DNA of 64,000 nt from positions 82,099,563 to 82,163,562 of the forward strand of contig NC_134545.1 of the NCBI RefSeq assembly GCF_050624435.1. Reading direction: 5' to 3'. Source of the DNA: Tenrec ecaudatus (taxonomy: Eukaryota; Chordata; Mammalia; Afrosoricida; Tenrecidae). Numbering within the stretch: position 1 is the first letter of the stretch; the number at the start of each line of letters is the position of its first letter. Positions 11,001 through 47,614 of the stretch are shown here, in pieces. The notes below the pieces were generated by a model, which saw only the letters and a program-made list of their open reading frames with translations, ran no database searches and was not told where the DNA came from. Both the position numbers and the translations under genes were made by a program.

Positions 11001-13424
11001 CCTCTCTGCATGCCCCTGAGGTTCCTTCTGCTCCGCTCAGCCCATTGCCTGTGCAGAGGGGAGCCCCTGTCCTTCTCTGTGCCATCCCTGGACGTTCTCC
11101 TGCCCTCCCCTCCCCCCGGAGCACTTGCTTTTCTGGCCTTGCCACTAGGTCCCATCCTTCCCTCCCAGCTGGACAGCACCGCCATGCACTGGGCCTGCCG
11201 TGGGGGCCACTTGGAGGTTGTGAAACTGTTGCAAAGCCGGGGAGCAAGCAGCAACATGAGGGACAAGGTGAGGCAGCGATGCTCACAGGTACTGGAGAGG
11301 CTGTATGTTTGAAGGGGAGGAGGGCAGGAAAGCACAGGGGCTACGAACGGAGTGAACGAGTGGACTTTCCAGAAGGGCTGAGAGGTAAGGAAGTGAAAGC
11401 AGTGTCCTGGTGAGCCTCCCACCCTGAAGGTAGACCAGGGGTGAGTCCCTGCCATCGTCTGCAACCCTTGAAGGGGCACTCTCTGGAGGAGGAGGAGGGT
11501 GGAGATGTGATCATTATCCTGGGGGCTGTGGGACAATTCAAAAGATGCAGGATTTGCTCATCCATGAAGCCCTTCGTCATTTTTTAATCCATCCATCCAT
11601 CCATCCATTTATCCACCCACCCATCCAACCATCTACCTATCTACCCACCCACCCACCCATCCATCCATCCATCCACCCACCCACCCATCCAACCATCTAC
11701 CTACCTATCCATCCATCCATCCATCCATCCATCCATCCATCCATCCATCCATCCATCCATCCATCCACCCACCCATCCAACCATTTACCTACCTATCCAT
11801 CCATCCACCCATCCAACCATTTACCTACCTATCCACCCACCCATCCATCTATCCATCCACCCATCCAACCATGCAGCCATCCACCCACCCATCCATCGTC
11901 CCTCCACCCCTCCACCCATCCATCCCCCATTAATCTTCTCATTGGTTCATTTATTTACCCATCCCACCATGGCACACTATTGGAGAGTTCTCACAGAGAG
12001 CAGAAGGGACATACATGTAGCCAAAGGGTTTTTCTCACTGTATATTTTCAGTTCCACTGGAATGTAATTCCCAGACCATATATTTCGGTGGTTTAAACAT
12101 ATTCATCAGAATTGGGCAGTCATCACCACAAGCCATTTTAGATCCTTTCTGTCATTCTACTCTTATTCTGAGTGGCCCACCTCCTCCACCACAACCCCAA
12201 GGAACTCTTAATCCAGTCACTGTCTCCATGGGCCTCCCTGGTACATCAACGATTTAACTCCTCCGAATTAGAACCGGAAACTCTGGGGAGCTCTTGCTGA
12301 GCTCACCCTCAGGCAATCATCTCGCAGGGCATCTGAGAAAAGGCTGGGGCGGAGCGAGCCATCACTCACTGCTGCCTAAGAAAGCAGCTCGCAGCAGGAG
12401 TCCGTGGACATGGCCTTTGATAAGCTGACGTTAGGCCAATGGATGTGGTGGTGGGAAAATGTCCCACATCCCTGTACCGCCAGGCATTGTCAGTAGGATT
12501 TGTGGGGTGGATTAAGTGGGAGTTAGGACAGTCCTCTTAGGACTCCCCTAACCGTTCTTGCCCCCTCCCCACCCACACCCAGCTGCTCAGCACCCCCCTG
12601 CACGTGGCGGTGCGGACGGGCCACGTGGAGATTGTGGAATATTTTCTATCTCTGGGCCTGGACATCAATGCCAGAGACAGAGTGAGTACCCAGCTGCCCT
12701 CCTGCCCAGCCCCACCATGGGGGCGTGGGCAACCCTAGGAGTCTGCAGCCGAATCCCATCCCCCTGCTCCTGTCCTGCTACTCATATGGGCCATGCTGAA
12801 GTGCCACCCTGTCCTCAGGAAGGGGACAGCGCCCTGCACGATGCCGTGAGGCTCAACCGCTACAGAATCATCAAACTGCTGCTTCTGCACGGGGCTGACA
12901 TGATGACCAAGAACCTAGTGAGTTGACTTCCTCTCAGCTTTCAGAATCAGTGGGCACTGCCTGACCAGGCCCTGGGCTAGGCACTGAGGGGAAATTCAGG
13001 AAGGACCTTGTCAAGAGAACACAGTGGGGGGAAGGGTCTCAGCCTTGGCTAACATTTGGGACTGGAGAATGTATAGGTAGGGGTGGGGGTGGCACATCCT
13101 CACTTCTACCCATCAGATGCCAGCAGTATGGTACCTACCCAGATGCCAGATAGGACCACCCCAGATGTCTCCAGACCTTGCACATCAGTCTGCCTAAGGA
13201 CCAGTAGGGTCAATGAGGCCAGCGCCTGGTTCAGACTCTGACCACTTAACTCTCTCTCTACTCTGCTCTCCCAGGAGGGAAAGACCCCCACGGACCTGGT
13301 CCAGCTGTGGCAGGCTGACACAAGGAACGCCCTGGGACACCCTGAGCTTCGGTCAGAGCAGAACGGACTGGCGGGTCCTGACGAGGGTGGGCAGGAGGCC
13401 CCCCAGCCTGTGCCAGCCCAGTAA
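4048..13424 (+). CDS. ANKRD2: ANKRD2, ankyrin repeat domain 2 (complete, 9 exons)
   Basis: ANKRD2 (Arpp) is a stretch-responsive muscle protein that shuttles between the sarcomeric I-band, where it binds titin, and the nucleus. Coding exons: 4048-4122, 6837-6938, 8269-8427, 8514-8621, 10754-10852, 11169-11267, 12583-12681, 12819-12917 and 13275-13424, all phase 0 with GT/AG boundaries. They encode 329 aa. Residues 1-112 hold the N-terminal region with [11 protein letters not shown] and a basic stretch KKRKQKKR (89-96, NLS-like). Ankyrin repeats begin in exon 4; exons 5-8 each encode exactly 33 residues with TALHRA/TAMHWA/TPLHVA/SALHDA cores. The tail ends PQPVPAQ. The ATG corresponds to the internal human start MEDSEAVQ. 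The longer human N-terminus is readable from ATG 3957 but lies in another frame. Exon 4 has a tandem NAGNAG acceptor. Confidence 0.96.
4123..6836 (+). other. ANKRD2: ANKRD2 intron 1
   Basis: Intron of 2.7 kb between GT at 4123 and AG at 6835. Mostly GC-rich unique sequence with an AT-rich patch around 6350-6540. No convincing gene, and no SINE that I could recognise. Confidence 0.7.
7107..7490 (-). mobile_element. SPIN-family hAT DNA transposon, internally deleted
   Basis: Non-autonomous hAT element in ANKRD2 intron 2. Its 5' end, read on the minus strand, is at 7490 (CAGCGGTTCTCAACCTGTGG), followed by SPIN-like internal sequence including the CAGGTGGGTCTGCCCATATG stretch around 7340-7360. 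The far end at 7107 retains only a few terminal bases before jumping to a subterminal TTTGCTACTGTTA motif, so most of that end is deleted. It is flanked by ccataggg (7099-7106) and ccctaggg (7491-7498), a 7-of-8 match to the 8-bp target duplication made by hAT transposases. No transposase ORF is present. Family assignment rests on recognition of the termini. Confidence 0.85.
7659..7680. repeat. (ATTC)n microsatellite
   Basis: Four to five tandem TTCA units, directly before an old L1-like fragment. Confidence 0.8.
7681..7790. mobile_element. Old L1 3' fragment
   Basis: Contains acagttatcaccaccttcaa and attctaaaacattctgttct, which resemble the 'gtgcaaccatcaccac ... ttttagaacatttt' segment of ancient mammalian L1 3' ends. 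Short and diverged, so the orientation is not assigned. Confidence 0.45.
7790..7912 (-). repeat. AfroSINE fragment
   Basis: Reverse copy lacking its 3' body: actctttatgggagtagaaa through the B-box region (ggtggttttgaactggttgc) to the 5' end near 7910. Confidence 0.7.
7961..8005. repeat. (CA)n microsatellite
   Basis: A CACG-interrupted start becomes a pure CA run, followed by an A-rich tract. Confidence 0.95.
8718..8850 (+). repeat. AfroSINE fragment
   Basis: Forward copy starting ggagccctgggggcagctgt, with a B box (gggggttcgaacccac) near 8758-8773 and gcagaaagatgaggctgtct. Truncated before the conserved 3' end. Lies in ANKRD2 intron 4. Confidence 0.8.
9185..9580 (-). mobile_element. LINE 3'-end copy (L1-like, poly(A)-tailed)
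   Basis: The poly(T) side at 9185 is the tail of a minus-strand element. It reads catacacctcttatcacaac, then taatttgtaaattatttttt near 9366-9385, then gttatatgtagatcattgtg near 9449. The same 3' terminus recurs in at least nine other copies here, each 5'-truncated at a different point. That is the signature of LINE retrotransposition. The L1 assignment is inferred from the A tail. Confidence 0.75.
9755..10030 (+). repeat. Older AfroSINE subfamily copy
   Basis: The tRNA-like head has a B box (cctgggttcaatgccaggcc) near 9809-9828. The body contains aaaggcctggtgatccacac and ccatggggccacgatgaacc, resembling the longer, older AfroSINE type rather than the short type common elsewhere here. Diverged. 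Confidence 0.5.
11584..11937. repeat. Compound (ATCC)n tetranucleotide array
   Basis: About 350 bp of tandem CATC/CACC/CTAC tetranucleotides in ANKRD2 intron 6. It stays open as a repetitive 'IHPSIHPP' frame, a by-product of the repeat, not a gene. Variant units occur in blocks that recur two to three times, indicating local duplication. Confidence 0.95.
12040..12250. mobile_element. Old L1 3' UTR fragment
   Basis: Carries cggtggtttaaacatattca, ggcagtcatcaccacaagcc and a following ccattttagatcctttctgt. This is the order of an ancient mammalian L1 3' region (cagtggtttttagtatattc ... gcaaccatcaccac). Diverged. Confidence 0.6.
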
Positions 13425-13570
13425 GCACCTGTCCCTGCGCAGCCTGCCACCCTCAGCCGGCACTGTGTGCTGCCAGCATGAACCAGCCCTCACCCCAACC
13501 CACCCCCTGGGGAGTCAGCCCAGGGCCGGATTTTCGTCTGTGACCCGAGGGCACCCAGCAAGCGCCTGCA

Positions 13571-13576
13571 ATTAAA
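13571..13576 (+). terminator. Poly(A) signal of ANKRD2
   Basis: ATTAAA 147 bp after the stop at 13424. This leaves roughly 650 bp before the HOGA1 start codon. Confidence 0.7.
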
Positions 13577-14162
13577 AAAAGCCATTTTTCCTAGTTGTGA
13601 CCTTTGTTTCCTTTGTGGCAAAAATACTTTGGAATGCGGGAAGAATGAAGGCAAGCGTGGGCTGCGGGAGAGGGGACCTTGGAGTCCTTTGGCTCTGCCT
13701 CCTCTGCGGCCGGCCGCTTGCTTCTTTCCTGTGCTGTCTCTGCCTGTGTGTGTGTTGGGGGCAGGGGGAGTGTCCCCCGTGGGAGGAGCATGGCAGAGGA
13801 GTCAGCCTGCGGAGGCGGGGTGCCCCTCCCTCCTCCCCCTACCAGGCTGGGCCTGGCCCTGCCACGCCTCCAATCGGCTCGCCAGCTGCAGACCTGCCAA
13901 GCGGAAGTTTAGTTGGGCTTCAGACTGGGCATTGTGGGAGAGGGCCCGGCCCGTTGGACACTCTTTTGCTAGTTGGGACCCCAGGAAGCAGCTCTCCTTC
14001 TGGCAGGAGGGTCACTGGGTGGTGACATTTCTCGAGCACCTGGGGGGAGGGGGGAAGGAGGAGCCTGGGGAGTCTAGAGGCCTTGCCCTGACCCTTGGGG
14101 TGCCCAGCAGAGGCCTGCTCCAGCGTTCACAAGTTGGGGGCAGCCAATCTTTAACAGGACAC

Positions 14163-14175
14163 ATTGATCATTAAC
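14163..14175 (+). promoter_or_regulatory. HOGA1: Candidate HNF1 site of the HOGA1 promoter
   Basis: attgatcattaac matches the palindromic HNF1 consensus GTTAATNATTAAC at 10 of the 12 fixed positions and ends 73 bp before the HOGA1 ATG. HOGA1 is a liver and kidney enzyme and HNF1 factors drive such genes. A CCAAT motif lies upstream at 13870-13874. Match seen directly; function inferred. Confidence 0.5.
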
Positions 14176-14248
14176 TGGGCGTAGGAAGGAGCCCAAGAGC
14201 AGCCCGCTCCAGGGCAGAGACCAGCTGGGCCCGGGGCCTCCTGCAGAA

Positions 14249-38100
<23,852 letters not shown>

Positions 38101-38690
38101 GCGACAGACGGGCCTGAGACCCTGGGCCTCCAGCCGGGCGGGGCCACTTGAAGAGGAGCCTGGGGGCTGGGGCCAGAGGTTCCCTCCCACTCCATCCTCC
38201 GGGTGGCCTCTCCCCAGGCACCGTCCCTCACTCACGCCAACTGTCTCCAGAGCCCCTCACTCTGTGGCCACTTTCTTCTCCCCCGAGGGCCAGGAGCCAG
38301 AGGGAAAGGCAGGGTGGCGTGTTCTCCACCAACTCAGCAGCACCGACCTGGGCGGCCTAGTGCGGCCTTGGCCTTCCGGGCAGCCTGTGGGCGAGGAAAG
38401 TGCCCATGGTCTCTGCACCGCTTCCCAGCGCCACACCAAGCCAGCCTCCCGGCCCTTTCAATCTCATCCTCAGGATTTGTCTCTAGCCATGGAAACCAAC
38501 CACCCAAGAGCCCGCAGGGTCAGGAGCCAGCCCGGTGGTGACACCTGGAGGCTGCACATTACCATTACAGGAGCCGGCAAACTGGCATGAGCCAATCCTG
38601 TTTCTCACAAATTTAAAAATTAGAGGCCATAAATAAAAATTTTACAACAAATGGGATCGCCATTATCAGAATAAAAGTTTTGCTGTCACT
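38101..38690 (+). other. HOGA1: HOGA1 3' UTR
   Basis: From the stop codon to a pair of AATAAA signals at 38632-38637 and 38670-38675. The AT-rich end (aaatttaaaaattagaggcc) contrasts with the GC-rich upstream part. Which signal is used cannot be told. Confidence 0.65.
38632..38675 (+). terminator. Two poly(A) signals of HOGA1
   Basis: AATAAA at 38632-38637 and again at 38670-38675, 530-570 bp after the stop codon. Confidence 0.65.
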
Positions 38691-39239
38691 TTCAGTTCTG
38701 CTTCAGTGCCCCATGTAGGTACAGAAAGAGCAGCAGTGTGACCGTGAGCCGCGGTTTGCTGACCCGGGCCTGGAAGCCTGAAGGCCTGTCCGGCCAGCCT
38801 GGCTCTGCAGCACGAGGGAAGGGAACTGGCCTGAGACAGGCCTGTCCTCTTGTAGGCAGGCACTCTGCTTTGATTGCTAAGCCATTACCTTGGTACCGCA
38901 GTAAGCCTGAACAGGTAAAACGCGAGCAGCCCTGGGCAGATCGACACTCCTGGGTGATGGGGTGGCCAGGCCGGCCTGCCCCAAGGGTTGCCTGCCCAGA
39001 TGCTAAGACCCTTCCGGTGGAGGCAAGTCAGGCCTCCGGGTCTGCGGTTTCCCGCCCCAGAGGCCTGTCAGCCTGGGCACTAAGGCTTTAGTTGTGGCGG
39101 CCAAGGGGAAGGCTTACCAAAATTTTCAAAGGGAGGCTAAGAGGGAGACGGCTCACCACCTCGCACTTTGATCAGAAAGGTCCTTTTTCTTCAAACCCTG
39201 TTTAGGGAGGGGTGTGACTAGTGTCTGGAAAACAGAGTG

Positions 39240-39440
39240 CATTTGACTCCCCTTAAAACCAAGCTTGTTTGACCTGTCAGCCAAGGGAGAGCGTGGAACT
39301 GCCCCAGGGGGCTTCCTGAGGCTGTCCGTCTTCCCGGGGTGCTCTGCCACACCTTTTGCCCCAGAGCAGCTGGCGAGTCCCACTGCTGACTTCTGAGTCT
39401 CGGCTGAGCACTTGACCGCCGCACAACCAGAACTCCTAGA
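39240..39440 (-). repeat. AfroSINE copy, diverged
   Basis: gagcgtggaactgccccagg, gtcttcccggggtgctctgc and cagagcagctggcgagtccc. Between the HOGA1 and MORN4 3' ends. Confidence 0.6.
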
Positions 39441-39484
39441 GGAAGCTGAGCCAAACTGAACCCACTGCAGCGGAGTCCCCGGCC

Positions 39485-39600
39485 TCATTGCCATACATCT
39501 TTATGGGAGAGGCCGGTCTTCTCTCCCTCCCACCAGGTGCTGGTGGGTTTGAACTGCCAACCTTGCAGTTAGCGGTCCGATGCCTATCCAACAGGCTCCT
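39485..39600 (-). repeat. AfroSINE 5' half
   Basis: atacatctttatgggagagg, gctggtgggtttgaactgcc and accttgcagttagcggtccg. Confidence 0.8.
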
Positions 39601-39619
39601 TCCCGCCCCCCAAGCCCCC

Positions 39620-39725
39620 TGCCGTGGACTAGAGTGACCCGACAGCGCAGAGTTGCCCTGCCCCCTGGGTTTCCAAGGCTGAAACTCTTCACGGGAATAG
39701 AAAGCCCTGACTTTCTTTCTCCCAG
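39620..39725 (-). repeat. AfroSINE 3' half
   Basis: agagtgacccgacagcgcag, ccccctgggtttccaaggct and actttctttctccca. Separate from the 39485 piece, whose order is reversed relative to it. Confidence 0.75.
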
Positions 39726-40094
39726 GACCCCTTATGGAATGGGAAATGGATTCTAATTTATGGAAAGGTTAGAGGAGGGATGCCTGGAAAGAGGCAGCAG
39801 TCTTTGAATGTTAACTGGGCCTGGCGGTGAGACAAATGCTTGAGGCTGTCCAGACACCCAGAGTCTGGTGGCTCAGACCTGGGGGAAATGTGCCCTCCTC
39901 CAGCCTGGCTGCAGGGGAGAAAAGCACCTCCCCAGGGGCGTTTCTGCCGCAGAAGCCACTCAGTCCCCGTGTCGTGTGGGCCAGAAAGCACGGTGCGTCA
40001 GGGTTCTGGGGAGCTGACATAGACTGCAGGGGGTTGGTTTGGGTTAGCTTTTCCTCACCGGGTCATGCAGGGAAGACTGAAGGCACCCTCACGG

Positions 40095-40205
40095 CATAGC
40101 TGCTGGGGAGAAAGAAGCCTTCCTACTTCTGTGCAGTAGGGACAGTTCTGCCCTGTCCTGTAAGGTCGCCATGAGTCAGAATCAACGTGATGGCATGGAC
40201 TTGCT
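40095..40205 (+). repeat. AfroSINE 3' fragment
   Basis: gctggggagaaagaagcctt, gacagttctgccctgtcctg and gccatgagtcagaatcaacg, ending tgatggcatgga. Confidence 0.8.
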
Positions 40206-40499
40206 GCAGGGGAAGGAGACCCCCCAGCCAAATGGCCTTACCCGAGGTAACCAGTCTCTCGGGACAGGGGCACTCCGTGCTCAGGGTGAGGAGGACAGCA
40301 GGGAGGCCAGGACACAGGCCTGGTCAGCCTCGCCACTTGCTAGTTTGGGCAACCTGAGCCTGTCTGTTTAATGTTCCTCCTACCTGACGGGGGTTTGGTG
40401 AGAATCAGGCAGCCACAGTCCAGTGACCTTTTAGAAAGGGCAAATAGGTTTATGTTCATGAAGACGGCGCCCAAGAGCAAGCCCAGGAAAGGAAGGACA

Positions 40500-41612
40500 G
40501 GCGGTCTGGAGACTCGTTTATTCCGTACCAACAGTACAGTTTGGAGGTTACACATAGGTACACGGCTGAATTCCACACAACGGCTGAAGAGACGTTCAGA
40601 GTGAGGCTACAGGGGTGAAGGGGCAGGTCTGGTCACCACGTAACCACAGGTCCTGAGACGTAACGTGAAGGGATTGGGTCCCTGGGCCTGATGGCCAGGG
40701 CTCGATGCAGTGAGCCGGGGGTCCTCAAAGTTCACGGCAGGCCCAACATGGCCAGCTCCACCTAAATCTCAGGGGGCTGAGGTTGGTGTGACCTGTCGGG
40801 CCCCCAGGAAGGAACTGCATGAGACCAAGCCCTCCCCAAGGCGTGGCCTGGAGTGGCCTTCCCCTTGCCTTTGAAAGATATGGACATCCTGTAAAGGGAC
40901 CCTGCTACGTCGAAGGAGGAAGGGAGGCCTGGCTGGGGGTTCTCTGCTGGAATCCCGGTAAGGAAGGTGGCTTGTACAGTGGGTGGAGAGGAAACTGCAC
41001 TCACAGAGCCCTCCTGAGGCGCAGACGCAAACGAGGACCAGTGCTGCAGACAAGGTAGAGGGTGTGGATCCAGGATTCCCACCAGTCGTGCATGAGGCTC
41101 CCCAGACTGGGCAGCTCTGACTGGGGACTTCACCATGGGGTATGGAGTTACCCCCACCTCCACCCTCTTTTTCTATTACTTCTCCAGGGCAGCCCAAAGC
41201 ACTAGCCCGGAGTTGGAGCCAGGAGGCTCTGCCCCTAATGTGGACAGGGTGAAGACATTGGGCACAACCAGGCAGATGATGACGTGGAGGCAGCATGGGG
41301 CCCACCCTGGGTAACCCAAGGTTTGGGGGACAGAGGGGGACCAACAGGTGAGAGCAGGAGGTGCCTCTGTCATCTACACACGCACATCTGGGCTACTTAC
41401 AGACGGAGGGGCAGAACTGGGAACAGGGGCCGCTGGCTCTCTGGGCCAGGCTCCTTGGGTCTTTTCTGTGGGCGGCAACTTCCTGACCGGCAGGTGATGG
41501 GGCACCTACGTCACAGGGCTGCCAGCCCATGGGTCGGTCCATCGGTCCAACTCCAGGGAACCGCTGGGGCCTTTGCTTTGCCCTCCGCTTGCCAGTGGGA
41601 GCCCAGGCCCCG
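40500..41612 (-). other. MORN4: MORN4 3' UTR
   Basis: Minus-strand non-coding exon sequence from the MORN4 stop (41613) to just past TTTATT at 40517-40522, which reads AATAAA on the minus strand. About 1.1 kb with no frame continuing the protein. The end point is inferred from the signal. Confidence 0.7.
40517..40522 (-). terminator. Poly(A) signal of MORN4
   Basis: AATAAA on the minus strand, 1.1 kb after the stop and about 1.8 kb from the convergent HOGA1 3' end. Confidence 0.7.
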
Positions 41613-44689
<3,077 letters not shown>

Positions 44690-44864
44690 TCACCGCAGGG
44701 CTGACAGAGGGACCACAAGCCGTGGTGCAGCTGCTCTGGCTGGGCATCAGTGTACTCGGAGCTTGTAACTACAGTGTTCCCCTCTCCAACCACGGCTGCC
44801 ACCCCCCTCTGCCCAGCCATTCTCAGCCTCTTGCTTTCCTTAAAAAAAAATGAAACAATCCAGC

Positions 44865-44960
44865 TAGCTCTTGGAGGGCTGGCCTGCTGACCATAAGGAC
44901 GGTGACAGTTCGATGCCCAGCCACTCCACGGAGAAAGATGAGGCTTCCTGCCACTGGGAA
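44865..44960 (+). repeat. AfroSINE fragment
   Basis: gggctggcctgctgaccata, cagttcgatgcccagccact and agaaagatgaggcttcctgc. Confidence 0.75.
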
Positions 44961-44987
44961 AACTCACCGTCTCAGTGTAAGATATGA

Positions 44988-45204
44988 CACAATAATAATT
45001 CACAAATTATCCAGGGTTCCTGAGGGAGGGGAGAACGGGGAGGGAGGGGGAAAATGAGGAGCTGATGGCAGGGGCTTATGTGGAGAGTGAATGTTTTGAG
45101 AATGAGGGCAACGAATGTACAAATGTGCTTTACACAATTGATGTATGTATGGATTGTGATGAGTTGTATGAGCCCCTAATAAAATGATTTAAAAAAAAAA
45201 AAAA
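44988..45204 (+). mobile_element. LINE 3'-end copy (L1-like), young-looking
   Basis: caataataattcacaaatta, ggggcttatgtggagagtga and cccctaataaaatgatttaa, followed by a 14-base A tail. Among the best-preserved copies here. Confidence 0.85.
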
Positions 45205-45386
45205 GAAAGAAAGAAACCCGAAGAAGGTGCTGCACTCTGTCCTGTCGGGCCCCTCTGAGTCAGCATCCACTGGGTTTGGCTGGCTTGTTTTGGCATGGAA
45301 CCTAGGAGTTAATCTACAGCTGGTCAGCGCTGACGGACAGACGGACAGACCCAGGTAGGAGACCAGAGTAAATGTCTATGGCGACA

Positions 45387-45390
<4 letters not shown>

Positions 45391-45438
<48 letters not shown>
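45391..45438. repeat. (CA)n microsatellite
   Basis: About 23 pure CA units. Confidence 0.95.
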
Positions 45439-45440
<2 letters not shown>

Positions 45441-45444
45441 ATGG

Positions 45445-45660
45445 CTCACGCACTGCCGTCCCTGCATCAAGGCCGACTCACAGCGACCCTAAAGACAGAG
45501 CAGAACTGCCCGACGGGGTTCCCAGGCCGTCACCCTCAAGGGACAGAAAGCCACGTCTTTTCCTTGATGAGTAGAAGCTGGTGGCTGTGAACTGCTGCCC
45601 CGGTGCGTAACAGTTTACCTCATGACCCACCACCACCGGGGACCCTTCAGGACTGGTGGA
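45445..45660 (-). repeat. AfroSINE copy
   Basis: aaggccgactcacagcgacc, cagaactgcccgacggggtt and gctggtggctgtgaactgct, ending in ccaccaccaccggggac. Confidence 0.85.
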
Positions 45661-46600
45661 TGCACTTTCAACCAGTGGTGGGCGTCTGTCACCCAAAGAA
45701 TCCTATAAAAGGCGCATTAAAATTATCAGAGCATCCTAAGTCTACCTGGAGCCAAAGAGCATAGTCAACATATGGAAAGAAACGTGTAATCCTTGTCAGA
45801 TCGAGACGTCTCTTTGTTCGACCCTCCCCCCTTTCCAGATATAAGCAACACCGTGTTTTTGCAACTGACTGTGATAATGTTCAGTCTGAGGTCCAAACCC
45901 AGACCTAATGAACCAGACAGAGTCTACACGGCGAGAGCCTGGGAATTTGTAGTATTGACAAGCACATCACGGGAGTCTGACACACATGGAAACGTGTGGA
46001 CTATTACTATTACTACTCCAATCAATGAAAATACCGTGTGATATGCTCTCTAAACAATACACCATAGTTAAGCTGAACCAAGTGGCTGTTCCCAGGCACC
46101 TGCCTGAGTTCTGAGAGGGCAAGTACACGTCTTCAGGGCACTGTGGCCAGAAGTGGCAGACCCTTCAGTCTCTAAAGTCTAGCACCTGTCATCCTGCGGG
46201 GCGGGGGGGTAGAGGGGGATGGTGGTGCAATGGCTGCCTTCATTTGCCTTCCAATGATGTCCCAGAGGGGTCAAAACCCGCAGTCAGTGTTAACGGGGTG
46301 TTGGAACCTCGACTGTGAAAAGTCCGGTGGTGTTCCTAAAAGCAGGCGCCACAGCTCCACAGCACAAAGGCACCTGCACCTTCCATACAAGCATACTTAA
46401 ATGTGCACTCGGTTTGTGGTCGTCCCCCATCTGTGACTGTGCTGGGTTATTTACACTCCCCATTTCCAGCAGAGCACCCATGAACTGATTTGAGTTCGCC
46501 CCCAAAGAAGCTTCTGGAGTTACCTCTGTGACATCGATAAGCATTTACTGGGCCGTGCTCTGTTGTATTTTAAAAATACATGATTTAATTTCATCTTCAC
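45661..46600. other. MORN4 intron, no gene seen
   Basis: Unique-looking DNA. No open frame longer than about 85 codons and no repeat I can name. Confidence 0.55.
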
Positions 46601-46735
46601 AGCACCTCTTTGAGGGGGTACTACTGCTACTGCTACTTTAGAGAAGAGGTAACTGAGGCACAGAGGCCAGTACGTAAACTAACGCTACCGAGCTAACGTG
46701 TGGATGTTGGCAATCAGCCTTTGCAGCCCGTGCTT
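46600..46735 (-). repeat. MIR-like SINE fragment
   Basis: cacagcacctctttgagggg, a short CTG/CTA stutter, then gaggtaactgaggcacagag: the reverse MIR order. Confidence 0.55.
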
Positions 46736-46774
46736 TGAAACACCGTCTCCAACCCGCACTGCCTCCCGGTGGAG

Positions 46775-46895
46775 TAGTATTGTGGACCTTAGTGGCCGAG
46801 ACCTGGGTTTGAATTGGATTCGTGCAACCTTCACCAGGTGATTTAAGCTTCTCTGAACTTCATCTCCTCACCTCTGGAGACCAGTGTCAACATGT
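46775..46895 (+). repeat. MIR SINE fragment
   Basis: gacctgggtttgaattggat, caccaggtgatttaagcttc and ctgaacttcatctcctcacc. Confidence 0.65.
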
Positions 46896-46907
46896 GGATT
46901 AAATACT

Positions 46908-47097
46908 GCCTGACGTAGTGGTTACGTGGTCAGCTGCTAACTGCAAGATCAGCAGTTCAAAGCCACCAGCAGCTCCTAGGGAGAAAGATGGGACTTTCTA
47001 CTCCCAAAAGAGTTAGCATCTCAGAAACTCACAAGGCAGTTCTACCCTGTGCTATAGGGTCGCTATGAGTCGGCACAGACTCCAGTGGCAGCAAGTT
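46908..47097 (+). repeat. AfroSINE copy, near full length
   Basis: gcctgacgtagtggttacgt, agcagttcaaagccaccagc, ggactttctactcccaaaag and gggtcgctatgagtcggcac. Abuts the LINE copy at 47098. Confidence 0.9.
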
Positions 47098-47370
47098 GTT
47101 TTTTTTGTTTTTAATCATTTTATTAGGGGCTCATGCAACTCTTATCACAATCCACACATACATCAATTGTGTCAGGCACATTTGTACATTCATTGCCCTT
47201 GTCATTCTCAAAACATTTGCTCTGCACCCAAGTCCCTGGCATCAGCTCCTCATTTTCCCCTCCCCTCATGAACCCCTCTCCCCGCTCCCCTCTCCCTCAT
47301 GAACCCTTGATAATTTATGTTATTATTTTGTTTTCTGACACTGTCAGTTAAATGTTTCTTTTCTTCCCCC
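47098..47370 (-). mobile_element. LINE 3'-end copy (L1-like)
   Basis: attttattaggggctcatgc, tcttatcacaatccacacat, cattctcaaaacatttgctc and cttgataatttatgttatta. Confidence 0.8.
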
Positions 47371-47418
47371 ACACCAAAAAAAAAAAAAAGAGATCCTTAA
47401 AGTACATATATGTGACAT

Positions 47419-47610
47419 GGAGCCCTGGGGGCACAGAGGTTGAGATTTGAACTGTTAACCACAGGGCCAACAGTTCGAAAGCACCAGCTGCCCCTTGGGA
47501 GAGAGATGGGGCTTTCTACGCCCGTAAACAGCTAGTCTCGGAAACTCACAGGGGCAGTTCTCATCTGTCCTCGAGGGCGCTGTGAGCCAGCGTCGACCCC
47601 ACGGTAGACA
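47419..47610 (+). repeat. AfroSINE copy, full length and well preserved
   Basis: ggagccctgggggcacagag, gggccaacagttcgaaagca, ggggctttctacgcccgtaa, aactcacaggggcagttctc and gcgctgtgagccagcgtcga. A good reference copy for the family in this window. Confidence 0.93.
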
Positions 47611-47614
47611 TATG

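Noticed and set aside
11545-12096. 183-codon plus-strand frame reading IHPSIHPP repeats
   Set aside because: Direct product of the (ATCC)n microsatellite.
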